From the NCBI GenBank assembly GCA_036435485.1, contig CM071598.1, positions 195,527,148 through 195,591,147 of the forward strand: 64,000 nt of DNA. Reading direction: 5' to 3'. Under the pieces are notes generated by a model. That model searched no databases and was not told where the DNA came from. It saw only the letters and a list, made by a program, of their open reading frames with translations. This document shows positions 1 through 10,624 of this stretch, in pieces (positions within the stretch are counted from its first letter, which is position 1; each line of letters begins with the position of its first letter). The translations under genes and the position numbers were made by a program. Source of the stretch: Saposhnikovia divaricata (Eukaryota; Streptophyta; Magnoliopsida; Apiales; Apiaceae).

Positions 1-959
1 TGTATATAATAAATTCTACCTAAATCCCATAAAAAGATAGTGATGATGGCATATATAATGTATACAAATCCCATATATGTCCATATGTATAATTAGCCAA
101 ATTATAACATTAGAGAACCTTTACTACTCTAAATCTCAATTGTTCATTATAATGAGTACTTCACCCACACTTTCCCACCTATCTCCTTCATCCCTCACCC
201 ATCTTTTCATCCTTTCTAGCCCACCTCTTTCTTCCTTTCTATTGAATAAATATTGGCTTATGTCCTTATTCACTACAAAGTCACGACCATTATTATAGGA
301 TCACAATTATCTCTTATTTCTATTATCTGTTTATACACTTAAACTTGATCAATATATTCACGTGATATCTTTTCATGATTCCTAAATCAAATAAAAAAAC
401 TTCCTGATCTTAGTCTTAATTTTTTTTTATTTCATAAACTTTACTACTTGATTACTAAAGTATAAATAAAAATTTTTAATTATAAAATTAAACAACTCCT
501 TTTTTAAATCAAATAATCTTGTGAAGTAATTTGTAACTTAATAAATATTAGTATCATTTATGACATATGAATAGATTTGTTTTTATATTTTTTTATGTAA
601 TGTTTTGATTTTTATAAAATTAATTTTTTGGAAAGAGAACAACATGAGTTATTGTTGTTGTAGATGTATAAATATCTTTTAAAATTAATATTTATATAAT
701 AATTGAATATTAGTATTTTCATATTAAGTATTTGAATTATTTTAAAATTTGCTAACATATATTATGTATAAATATTTTTGTTCATATTTAAGAATTGTTT
801 TATATTAATAGTAAACATTTATACAATTAAAATAAATCTAAATTTTTGATGTATTATGATAAAACTAGTTAGAGAATGTAAAAGAAAAAGTAGGTTAAGT
901 TAAAGATAAATGTGATAACTGTTCCCGAAATAATGGTAGTGAGTTTTTGTAGGAGTATT
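1..959. other. AT-rich intergenic spacer, no gene seen
   Basis: This stretch is strongly AT-rich with short homopolymer runs and many stop codons in all frames. The few short open frames have low-complexity composition and no recognisable domain. I see no RNA gene or structured repeat in it. Confidence 0.6.
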
Positions 960-1137
960 GCTAGGAAACCAAAAAATTCTTCCCAAAAAATTGTACATGA
1001 CAAACATGTGGAATGTTTTAATTGGATGGTTGGTGTGAATGCAGGGTCCCATCTCATTACTATTTTTATGACAAATTAAAAGCAAACACATGTCATTTAG
1101 AAAAAAAAAAATTGGAAGATTTTTTTGGTTTCCTAGC
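960..1137. mobile_element. Small MITE with imperfect terminal inverted repeats
   Basis: The 178-bp unit starts with GCTAGGAAACCAAAAAA and ends with the reverse complement of almost the same sequence. The similarity runs inward through TCTTCC and an A/T tract to an ACATG-containing block, so the ends could pair over about 45 bases. The flanking trinucleotide ATT is present on both sides (957-959 and 1138-1140), consistent with a 3-bp target duplication. It has no coding capacity. The superfamily is uncertain; a PIF/Harbinger-like origin is possible from the 3-bp duplication, but the ends are not a Tourist consensus. Confidence 0.6.
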
Positions 1138-1767
1138 ATTTTTCCTTTTATTGTGAATAAGGGCGTATGTCAAGGTTTACTGGATCAAACTCTAACAACC
1201 ACCATCAAATTTTGGCTATTATCACCATCCATAATTTTTGCTATTATCACCATCCATTTCCTGTCAATGCTTTCTTTTTCCTGTAATTACACTCTCTCAT
1301 GTTCTTTATAAATTTTTAATCTTCTCTCTTTTGATAGATACACACATGGGTTGATGTATATATAGTTATAAATATCTATTTGAAATCTAAATTTAATTGT
1401 GATGGTGGTGCTATTAACTTTAACGAAGAGCAAATCCTGATTGGGTTAACTCTAACATGAATTTATCAATGATTTTGATTCGATTTTGGTATGATATTAG
1501 TGATGTCAGTGTGATGGTCGGATGTGTTGATAGGGAGGTGGTGATAGAATGTGGTTATTACGTGATGATTGTGTCTATTTGCGTGATTATTGCTTAATTG
1601 TAGTGATTTGATTTGATTATAGTGATTATTGTGTTGAATATTGTAATGATTTGATTATAGTGATCGATTGTACGTTGAGGATATGGATATGGATCGATTA
1701 GTGAGTGTTTAAAATAAAAATTGATTTAATTAAATGCATGGCTTGCATTGAATAAAAAATAAATTGT
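1138..1767. other. AT-rich spacer left of CACTA-A
   Basis: No gene seen. From about 1490 to 1690 there is a GTGATT-rich degenerate repetitive tract. The last three bases (TGT, 1765-1767) form the left target-site duplication of CACTA-A. Confidence 0.5.
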
Positions 1768-2320
1768 CACTACAAGAATTTCTGAATCAGACGACACACA
1801 TCAGACAACGCTTCGATAAAAAAGTGTTGGTTGAATTTTTCACACAATGGTTTTTTATTCAAGCTTTTGTCCCATCATGAACTTAACGACAGTTTTTAAA
1901 AGTGTTGTCTAGAAGATTAAAATTGACAAGCATTTTACAACGGTTTTATAAAGCAGTGTTGTCTAACGGGTTGTCTTACAATGGTCCTGAAAAGCGTTAT
2001 AAAACTTAGACGAGTATTTTTATCAGATATTGCTTCAAAAGTAGTTACACAACGGTGACTAAATACTATTTTCTGATTTTAACAACGGTTTTAGAAAGAA
2101 TTGTCTGAAGAAACTTCAGACAATGCTTTCAAAAAACGTTGTTAATATCAGACAACTATTTTGATAGGCGTTGTATAAAATTACTCAGATAATGGTTTGT
2201 GAATACTGTTGTCTAAATTGCATGCAACACACAATGGTTTTGTACTCTAATTTCTTTAGCTCTCACACAAGCGTTCGGTAGTTAAAAACCGTTGTCTGAT
2301 TTTACAGTAGGAAAAAAAAT
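1768..2320. repeat. Left terminal and subterminal repeats of CACTA-A
   Basis: After the 11-bp terminus the region contains many direct and inverted copies of a motif close to CAACGGTTTT or ACAATGGTTTT (complement AAAACCGTTGTC). Examples lie near 1845, 1935, 2050, 2080, 2160 and 2220. In the En/Spm family such subterminal motifs bind the TNPA-type protein. Some copies have AACGG changed to AATGG, consistent with CpG decay. Confidence 0.8.
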
Positions 2321-2496
2321 AATTGAAATTGGGCTAACCCCTGCCAAAACATACCAAACATCAAAGGCAATACAATGCCATACCAAACAAGCAGCAGCCA
2401 ACATAACATCAATCAAGAACTGTTATGTTCAAAGTAGCAAACACAATTATCATATTACAAAGTTCATGTAATTAAAAGTACACAAATTAAATTACA

Positions 2497-4017
2497 TCAA
2501 GAAAGTTGAATTGTTTCATCTTCATCTCGCACGTAGCTATGTTCCTCTTCCTCGAGTAAATCAGCATCGGGTAAATTGGGCACAAAACAATCATTCTCAA
2601 GTTCTACTTCCACGGATCCCTCATTTTCATCATCATTATCTTCATAGTACTTTTTCTCGGGTAGTTTCAACACCACCGACCATAATTTATCAAGAGGATC
2701 GTCGATGAAACAAACTTGTTTAACATGTTTTGCTAACACAAATGGATCGTTTAAAAACCCCAGCTTATTCAAATTAACCAATATATAACCCTAGTCATCT
2801 TCCTTGACCCATTTGTTTATATCTACCCACTTGCACCGAAAAATAGGGACCCTAAAGTAGTTTTAGTCCAACACCCATATACTTGTTATAACTCCATAAT
2901 ATGTATGTGATGTGTGCTCAATATTTTTATCCTTACCCTGCACTATCATTGTATCAGCTTCAACGCACACACCACTACATTGAACTTGACGCGTATCATC
3001 ACGATCCTTGGTAGTAAAGGTAACTCCGTCCATTTTATAGCCACTGAACGTAGGCACGGCCTTGTTAGGCTCATTTGCGATCCATCTTATCTCCTGCGAT
3101 ATCTCTTTTACATCAACCAAATCTGAAGCAATCTTAAAAAAAATACAAGTTACAAAATGATTAATATGAGCAGTAGTTTGTAAAACATGCAGAAAACTAT
3201 TACTAAACACACATAATACCTTTTCTTTAAACCATTTTGGGAATTTCTCATTTTTTTTGTTCTTCAGCCACATTTCATCATTTTCATGTTCCGGATATTT
3301 GGTCATTAAAAATGCCATGTGTTTACCGCATTTAAGTAAAAGAGACTACATAAATAATGAAATAATGACATAAAATATGGACTGGATTTTTCTAGTTAAA
3401 AGAGTGCAGAAAATGGTAAATGTAATGAAAGTAATTTTACTTACTCAAAATATGGCCTAACAGCAGTAGTATTTTGTGGAACACATAAATGTTACAAATC
3501 AGTGCTGCTCGGGGTTATCACAGTTGCACCGGATAATGGCCTGCAAATGCCATCCTTTGTATGTCTACCATTTTTAGGTACCCCAATAGTTGCTTCTTCA
3601 TGGTCCACCAAACATTCAACCGCCTCTTCCGCAATATAGGACTTAGCAATGCAACCTTCTGCACGAGCCCGATTCCTTATATATCCCTTAAATGTCTTCA
3701 TGTATCTCTCAAAAGGATACATCCACCTAAGGAAAATTGGTCCACAAAGCTCAACTTTTCTTACAAGATGAACCGAGATATGAAACATTAAATCAAACAA
3801 GGAAGCGGGGAAGTATTTTTCAAGCTGGCACAAAGTTTCTACCAGTTGCGATTGCATTTTCTCCAACTTATCAACCTAAATGACTTTACTTCAAATTGCC
3901 TTAAAGAAGAGGCAGAACCTGATAATAGTGTTCCTGATCTATTTTTGTAGTGACGATCGAATCACAATTGGGAGTAAGTGATGCAGAATCATATGACAGT
4001 CATGAGATTTCATTTCG
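2497..4017 (-). pseudogene. TNP2 transposase of CACTA-A, C-terminal part (DUF4218 and DUF4216), broken
   Basis: Reading down the minus strand from 4013, the frame begins with MKSHDCHM, the usual opening of the DUF4218 block of plant TNP2 transposases. It continues through VETLCQLEKYFP and LRWMYPFERYMK (3866-3492). An intron-like gap follows, then the DUF4216 block in two frames: 3318-2863, containing YYGVI, and 2781-2497, which ends in an acidic tail. Three in-frame nonsense codons are visible in DUF4218 (minus-strand codons at 3941-3939, 3893-3891 and 3878-3876), and another stop interrupts DUF4216 after WVLD. The N-terminal half lies at 10625-12160, separated by CACTA-B. About 100 codons expected between the halves are missing. 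This copy cannot make a working transposase. Confidence 0.85.
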
Positions 4018-4560
4018 GCGTTGCGTAAGACCCCTAATGCAACGCTCTTCCAAGCTATTGCAACACCACGAAAATATTGCATAAGAGACCTTATGCAACA
4101 CCAAAAGCATGCAAAGGCAACACTACAAGATGTTGCATAAGATTTTTAGCCATTTCAGTAGTGGGGCCCACATTCCACGTCAGTATGGATCCCACGTGGT
4201 GCCACATCAACAAGGTGCCACGTAAGCAAGTTGCCACGTCAGTAGTGGGGTCCCACACAGTGCCACGTCACAACTGGCGGGCCATGCCACGTTAGCAGTG
4301 GGGCCCACGAAGGTGCCACATCAGCAATGGGCCCACATGCCGCATCAGCAGTGGGGACCCATATGCCACGTGAGCAATATGTCCCACTTGTCACGCCAGC
4401 AGTGGGGTCCACTATCTAACGCAACAATAGTTGAGTCTAATGCTACACTAAATTTTTTTTTAAGCAACATCATTGTTAATGCAACACCATTTTTTTTATT
4501 GCAACATTAAAACTATGCTACTGCAACATCAAACAGACATCAAATGCAACGGTTTTTTAT
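4018..4560. repeat. Left subterminal repeats of CACTA-B
   Basis: The first 120 bases hold repeated TGCAACAC / TTGCATAAG units. From 4150 to 4420 there are repeated copies of a unit close to GCCACGTCAGCAGTGGGGCCCAC with variable spacers, followed by more TGCAAC motifs to about 4550. The same units occur at the right end, in the same orientation. Confidence 0.75.
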
Positions 4561-4734
4561 AAAAAATTTGAAATGACTGCTTTGTTCATACATAATACCA
4601 ACCTGTCCAATCCAAGACAACTAAATGTCCAAAAACCAACCATAAGGCAATGATGCAGCCTACAAAAGTACTTAGCAGTTTTACATATTCTTCCTACCAA
4701 CATTAACGAAACCAGTCCTAAGTTTACTAACTTT

Positions 4735-4858
4735 TGTCTTCCCGTTAAATATTGGTTCCTTTGACAATAGCTCAACCATAATGCACCCCAAAGACCACAT
4801 GTCGATTGTAGTTGAATACTGTTTTGTTCCTAATAAAAGTTCAGGTGCCCTGTACCAA
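4735..4858 (-). pseudogene. Captured exon of a cyclin-dependent kinase (CDKG/CDK11-like)
   Basis: Read on the minus strand from 4858, the frame gives LWYRAPELLLG, then QYSTTIDMWSLGCIM, then ELLSKEPIFNGKTK. This is kinase subdomain VIII (the APE motif of the activation segment) through subdomains IX-X of a CDK. The wording, in particular SKEPIFNGKT, is closest to the plant CDKG / CDK11 group as I know it. The exon runs into a GTTAGT donor-like site near 4735. Only about 42 residues are present: no ATP-binding lobe and no HRD or DFG motif, so it cannot be a kinase. It lies on the same strand as, and downstream of, the kinesin exons inside CACTA-B. The family assignment is firm; the subfamily is tentative. 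Confidence 0.8.
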
Positions 4859-5096
4859 AGAATTATATTAATACCAGTTTAAAAAATTATAAAAATAAAG
4901 GCATGCAAGCGAGCAAATACCAGTTTAAATGAAAAGAAATAGCTAGGAGGTAGCCCTGCAATCAATGGACAATAAATGGATTAAGAGAGCTCTGCCTATT
5001 TGGCTGCCCTCCTAGCAATTTGCATGATTGCAAGCGGCATATGATTGCACTTTAAAGATCATGGGAAAAATAAAAGTATTGTGGGAAATAGTTTAC

Positions 5097-6021
5097 CTGC
5101 CAGCAAGATCCATAAGTGCAAGTTTTCCTTTAATTACTTGATTGCAGTATTTGTTTTTTTGTTTTTTCGTCACTGTTATCTCCAAACCTGCATGTGATCT
5201 GTTCATAGAAAGCTAACATCATGTAAAAACAGAAAAAAGGGGTTGTATATCATCGGTACAATAATGCGTTCAAAATATGCCCTTGGACTTTAAGTATCAT
5301 CCTCGAATTGAGACCTCAAGCGAAGACGGTTATACTGAAAAGCAATACCAAATTGTCACTCACAATGAGGATGTCTCATTAGCTTCTATGCTTTCTGTTT
5401 TACGTCTACTATTGCCCAGATTTAGAAGTTCTAGTATCCTATCTGCTGAGTTCACCTGCAGAAAGTAACATGTCTTTTAAGATTCAATACACTTATGTAC
5501 CTCACAAATGCAACAGAAGAACACAAAAACATAGCTACTTGAGGGTCAGAAAAGGATGAACCATTTCTGCAGTATACAATGTAAAGATTTATAAAAAAAC
5601 TGGCATAAAGATAGAGGCAGACAAAAGTAGCTTTAATCCATGTACGGATGATCATTTATCCTAAATGTCTCAATTAGAGCCTACGTGACTGATTTTCATG
5701 TCGATCTCCACAACTAGGATAAATTAAATTCTTAATGAAACCACCATGGCCATGTCTGTGTCCACCTACACCTACAGATGTATATGCATATGTATCAATC
5801 CCAATTACTTTTTTACAAGTTATCTCATAAACACAATGCTTTTGCCAATGAAGCGCGTATATATTAATATTATTGCATTGAACATGCAAAATGGCATGCG
5901 ACTGAATAAAATGTATAGACAGAACCTTGATAGATCTGAGTCCAGCCATAATTATCCCATTATGTGGATCCTCTCTAAGCTCCAAATGACCAGATGACCT
6001 TACAAGCAAATCATAGATAAC
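5097..6021 (-). pseudogene. Captured three-exon fragment of a kinesin-8-type motor domain
   Basis: Three minus-strand exons with splice signals can be read. Exon 6021-5936 gives VIYDLLVRSSGHLELREDP and ends AAG/GT. Exon 5455 to about 5367 gives SADRILELLNLGNSRRKTE and then NETSS, the start of kinesin switch I (normally NETSSRSH). Exon 5187-5097 gives LEITVTKKQKNKY and KGKLALMDLAG, the switch II motif (normally DLAGSE), and ends GCAG/GTAAAC. Wording and exon order match the motor domain of plant kinesin-8. The P-loop exons and everything after switch II are absent, and a TGA follows NETSS directly, so it cannot encode a motor. The introns are retained, so the fragment was captured as genomic DNA, not as a cDNA. 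Confidence 0.85.
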
Positions 6022-6029
6022 CTGCATCC

Positions 6030-7790
6030 ACACGAAACAGTTGGTTTAGAAGGATTTATCCTTCTACTCAACCCAATAGACTCACATATTATGTCTGAAT
6101 TAATACTGTTGGAAGTAAATAGAGGACTGCAAATATGGTAAACATGCTCAAATATGATCTCAAAGTGATCAAAGTCCCTGGTTACCAAAGATATAAAACA
6201 TAAATTGCCGCATACCAAACTTGTACATATAAAAAAAGTCATAAACATTTTATATTAAGAAACAACTATAATTACTAACAAAAGAGTGATACCAAGTACA
6301 ATTCAACACTCAAAAGGATCCAAACTAAGGTGAGAATCAGGCCTTGACAGTACTTTTCCTTATAAGAACAAGACATTCTCTACACTACCCCGGCCCAGAT
6401 TCTTTAATTGAATAACAACAGTCACGAGGTTCTAAAAATTTCTAAATTCCCACTTCATTACTAATAGCTCCCCTGTTTGTTATTTCCACTTCTCTCCTCA
6501 ATAAATGCTTGTTGTCCACCAATCTCAACAGTTGATGCCTACAAAGAATCAGTGAATGACTTAACCAGCATACATACAAATTCCAAGTGATATGCTGTAA
6601 ACAGATTTTAAAGCAACAACTCCAGATGCGGACAACTTATCTTGTGTAAAATAAAATTTGATAAAATTATTTTTAAATAGATGAGACAAGGATACATGAG
6701 TTCTGTTGAGGAGGAATGACTAGGAAATATTGCATTTAGCCAGTTACTCTTACCTTTATTGCATTTTGAACTCAATTTCCATAATTTCCTTAACTAGATT
6801 TATATCGAACTACATAATTTCCTTCTGTGAACATAATTTGATGATTTATGAATGGAAGTATGAAACTATAACGTTTACCCAACACATTTGTCTACCTTTC
6901 AGTATTGACCTCAACTCTGATGTCCTTGGTACATACTCCAGGAAGTTTAATCAAAAGTAAATAATTGTAACCATGTTCCCCTATATCCATTCTTAGAGAC
7001 CACTCTGTATTATAATTCACCACGAGAAATTGAGAACAGAGAATGTATAATTAGAAATTAGGATCCAAACTTGTGCTGAAGGGCACATATGTTCGCTGAA
7101 AACAATTTGGAATGACTTCAGAAATATGAAATCATAAATTATGGACATCTTGTTTTTTACCACTAGACCTGGAAGCATCTTTAATATCCTCACAGTAGAA
7201 TTTATGATATCATATTCATTAAATTTATGAAATCATATGCATTAAATTTATGATAATGTAGGGTGCAAAAGACATTAGGATTCTTCTTTCCAATATAATA
7301 CATTTTTTTGTGAGGTTCCAATACATTTAATCCAATAAGTTCATATAGACCCTTTCTTCTCTTTTCTTTTCCTGGAAAAAAATGACATGGATCTTGCAGA
7401 TAAATATTCGTAACTCTATACAGATAAATATTCGTAACTCTATACATTAGAGAACTCCAAAATACCCCACAAGATTAGCCCAAGTTTATAACTTTGGTGT
7501 TTAAAATGGACTTAATAAAATTATATAACAACTTTGTGCTCACACACACACATATATAAATTTATGCAATATAAATTTATTGCATAAATTTATATATGTT
7601 ATTAACTTATTACTATGAACTTCGTCCTGTGTGCACTAAACCATGTCTAACAGTTCACGAGTGTTTTCAGAATTTATCAGCAGGGGAAAAGAATTTCACA
7701 TTTGTAAAATTATGTATATATATAAAATTTTGTATAACATTTACCTGACCGTCTTCATACACACCAAAAGAGTGTACACAATTGTTTGAA
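6030..7790. other. Non-coding interior of CACTA-B, probably captured intronic sequence
   Basis: AT-rich sequence without a recognisable exon, lying between the kinesin exons and a possible 5' gene end on the same strand. Two small features are visible. A 24-bp unit (cagataaatattcgtaactc) is tandemly duplicated at about 7398-7445. An A/T palindrome built of TAAATTTATGCAAT and its complement lies at 7556-7595. No function is proposed. Confidence 0.45.
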
Positions 7791-8400
7791 GTGTATTTTG
7801 CTTCCTAAAATGATGTAGATCCGATGGTGTAGATACGACTCTTCTTTTTCCTCTGAAGGATGTAGATCCGATGGTGTTGGGCTCCAAGATTTCTCAAAGC
7901 CACTGCTGCAAATTGATGCCGGGCTTGGTGGAACCTCGGTGAAGTTCTCCTTCATTTACATTTAGAAGGGAAATCATCATCAATAAAGCTTAATTGAAAC
8001 CAAACACAAAAGAAAATTGAATCTTAATTTTAATACTACCAAAACCAAAACCCTAGAATGTAAGCCCCAAATTAAATACCCGTAAAATTAAATGAAATTG
8101 AGTCGAAAGTAGATAATCAAACACATGAAAATGAGTATATAATTACCAATCAGATCTTGCAATCCCGGTCCAGAGTATTTGGTTCGATGAGGGAGTAGAG
8201 AGAGAGAGAAATAGAGGTGAGTAGAGGACAGGAGCCCAGAGTGTTTTCTTGTGGGAAAATAAGTGTGTTTGGGGGGAGTTTAAGTGTCAAATTTTTAGTA
8301 AAGAGGGAAAATGAGCCACTCAAAATTTTCAATTTGCGCTTGTTATGTGTTATAAGTTTTGTGTTTTTTTTTTACAAAAGTTCTGTGTTAAGTTTGCTGT
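7755..8400 (-). other. Possible captured 5' end of a host gene (promoter, leader and first exon)
   Basis: On the minus strand, a pyrimidine-rich segment (8215-8165, CTCTCTCTCTAC) is followed near 8050 by the leader-like motif CTAGGGTTTTGG. An ATG at 7955 then opens a frame starting MKENFTEVPPSPASICSSG and continuing through KSWSPTPSDLHPSEEKEES. The composition (Pro, Ser, acidic) looks like a real N-terminus rather than random sequence. I do not recognise the protein. A 19-bp duplication (gatgtagatccgatggtgt, near 7812 and 7860) suggests damage in the exon's 3' part. It could be the first exon of the kinesin or the CDK gene, or of a third gene. Confidence 0.35.
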
Positions 8401-8492
8401 TTTTTTCTTTTTAATTGTAATCTTAATTTTTGAATTTAAAATTAAATTTCTAAGAAAAATTGAAAATATATTATATATCTTTTTTAAAAAAT

Positions 8493-9760
8493 AGATTCAT
8501 CATTCGGGACAAGACTAGTCAAAAGGAAGGTCGCGACTTGGACCGGTTTGACCGTTATAAAACCAAACCAAATAAATATAGGAAATTTTATAAAAAATTA
8601 CCACATCACTAAAATCGTTATATCTTGACACCCGTGCCATTGTAATGTCGAAAAAATAATTTTAAAAAATAGATTCATCATTCGGGACAAGACTAGTTAA
8701 AAGGATGGTCGACTTTAACCGGTTTGACCGTTATAAAACCAAACCAAATAAATATAGGAAATTTTTTGAAAAATTTCCGCATCACTAAAATCGTTATATC
8801 TTGACATTCGTGTAATTGGAACGTCGAAAAAATAATTTAGAAAAATAGATTCATCATTCGGGACAAGATTAGTTAAAAAGAAGGTCGACTTTGACCGGTT
8901 TGACCGTTATAAAACCAAACCAAATACATATAGGAATTTTTATTGAATAATTACCGTATCAATAAAATCGTTATATCTTGACACCCGTGCGATTGGAACG
9001 TCGAAAAAATAATTTAAAAAAATAGATTCATCATTCGGGACAAGACTTGTTAAAAGGAAAATCCACTTTGACCGGTTTGACCGTTATAAAACCAAACCAA
9101 ATACATATAGGATTTTTTTTTGAAAAATTACCGCATCACTAAAATCGTTATATCTTGACATCCGTGCAATTGGAACGTCGAAAAAATAATTTAAAAAAAT
9201 AGATTCATCATTCGGGACAAGACTAGTTAAAAGGATAGTCCACTTTGACCAGTTTGACCGTTATAAAACCAAACGAAATACATTTAGGAATTTTTTTGAA
9301 TAATTACCGCATCACTAAAATCATTATATCTTGACACCCGTGCGATTGGAACGTCGAAAAAATAATTTAAAAAAATATATTCATCATTCGGGACAATACT
9401 AGTTAAAAGGAAAGTCCACTTTGACTGGTTTGACCGTTCAAAAACCAAACCAAATACATATAGGAATTTTTTTGAAAAATTACCGGATCACTAAAATCGT
9501 AATATCTTAACATCCGTGCAATTGGAACGTCAAAAAATAAATTTTAAAAAATAGATTCATCATTCGGGATAACATTAGTTAAAAGGAAAGTCCACTCTGA
9601 CCGGTTTGATCGTTATAAAACCAAACTAAATACATATAGGAATTTTTTTGAAAAATTACCGCATCTCTATAATCGTTATATCTTGACATCCGTGCGATTG
9701 GAACGTCGAAAAAATAATTTAAAAAAATAGATTCATCATTCGGGACAAGACTAGTTAATA
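8493..9760. repeat. 177-bp tandem repeat array (seven copies plus a partial)
   Basis: The block agattcatcattcgggaca recurs at 8493, 8671, 8847, 9024, 9201, 9377 (one base changed), 9553 and 9729, giving a period of 176-178 bp. Within each unit the sequence is well kept, including GACCGGTTTGACCGTTATAA, a TATCTTGACA block and GGAACGTCGAAAAAATAA. The array stops at about 9760, where the right subterminal repeats of CACTA-B begin. It has no coding content. The monomer size is close to that of many plant centromeric satellites, but I do not recognise it as a known one. Confidence 0.9.
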
Positions 9761-9775
9761 AAATAAAATAAATAT

Positions 9776-10624
9776 CTAATGCAACACTTCAAACAGCAAA
9801 TGCAACACTACTGTTATCTAATGCAACGCTTCTGCTACGTCAGTATAGGTGGGTCCCACAATTCCTACGTCAGCATTAGTAGGCCTCCTACCACGTCACC
9901 CTTGTGGGTCCCACACTGCCATGTCAGCAGTGGTGGGTCCCACACCTGCCACGTCAGATTTTTTAAAAAATATATAAATATCTAATGCAACACTTCAAAT
10001 AGCAAATGCAAAACTACTGTTATCTAATGCAACGCTTCTGTCACGTAAGCAAATGCAACGTCAGCATAGGTCGGTCCCACTTCTTCCACGTCAATAATTG
10101 TGGGTCCCACTATTGCCACGTCAGCATTGGTGGGCCTCTTGCCACATCACCCTTGTGGGTCCCACACTGCCACATCAATAGTGGTGGGTCCCACACCTGC
10201 CACGTTAGATTTTTAAAAAATATTTATATTTCTGATGCAACACTTTAAACAGCAATTGCAACATTACTATTATCTAATGCAACGCTTCTGCCACGTCAAC
10301 AAATGCCACGTCAGCATAGTGGGTCCCACTTTTGCCACGTCAACAATTGTGGGTCCCACAATTGCCACATCAGCAAATGCCACGTCAGCACGTGTGGGTC
10401 CCACTTCTGCCACGTCACCATTTATTAAAAAAAAATATCTAACGCAACACCAGCAGTTAGTGTTGCATGATGTGAAACACCGTGGGTAATATGCAACACT
10501 AAATTATATCTAACGCAACACCAGTTCAGCTCAGTTGCAAAAGACCCAAAATTTCTATCTAACGAAACGCTTTCTGTGCAACGATTTGTAAAAAGGGTTG
10601 CGTATGCTCACTTATTGCGTAGTG
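9776..10624. repeat. Right subterminal repeats and terminus of CACTA-B
   Basis: Three larger repeats begin near 9776, 9990 and 10230, each opening with an ATGCAACACTT block followed by several copies of TGCCACGTCAGCA...GTGGGTCCCAC. The region then passes through further TGCAAC and GCAACG motifs to the terminus TTGCGTAGTG at 10615-10624. GTGGGTCCCAC is nearly palindromic and the ACGT core is symmetric, so each unit offers a pair of potential protein-binding sites. Confidence 0.8.

Larger units (their letters stand above)
4018..10624. mobile_element. CACTA-B: nested non-autonomous CACTA carrying plant gene fragments
   Basis: The right boundary is sharp: read inward from 10624 the end is CACTACGCAATAAGTGAGCA, and the coding sequence of the CACTA-A transposase stops exactly there. 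The left boundary falls at about 4014-4022, where transposase homology stops and TTGCGTAAGACCCCTAATGC begins. No CACTA terminus is present there, so the left terminus seems to have been lost with part of the host transposase. Both flanks carry TGCAAC motifs and GCCACGTCAGCA / GTGGGTCCCAC arrays. The interior has no transposase. It holds minus-strand exons of a kinesin and a CDK, a possible captured 5' gene end and a 177-bp tandem array. This fits a Pack-CACTA, though parts of the interior could have entered separately. Confidence 0.72.

Noticed and set aside
3941..3953. TTTTTGTAGTG as a possible extra CACTA terminus near the left border of CACTA-B
   Set aside because: The bases lie within continuous DUF4218 coding homology (LQK followed by a stop), so the match is coincidental.
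4942..5016. Short foldback GCTAGGAGG...CCTCCTAGC that could suggest a microRNA precursor
   Set aside because: The stem is only about 14 bp with mismatches, the surrounding sequence does not extend the pairing, and it matches no microRNA I know.
8493..9760. Regularly spaced repeats that might suggest a CRISPR-like array
   Set aside because: The whole 177-bp unit is repeated, so there are no unique spacers, and the context is a plant transposon.
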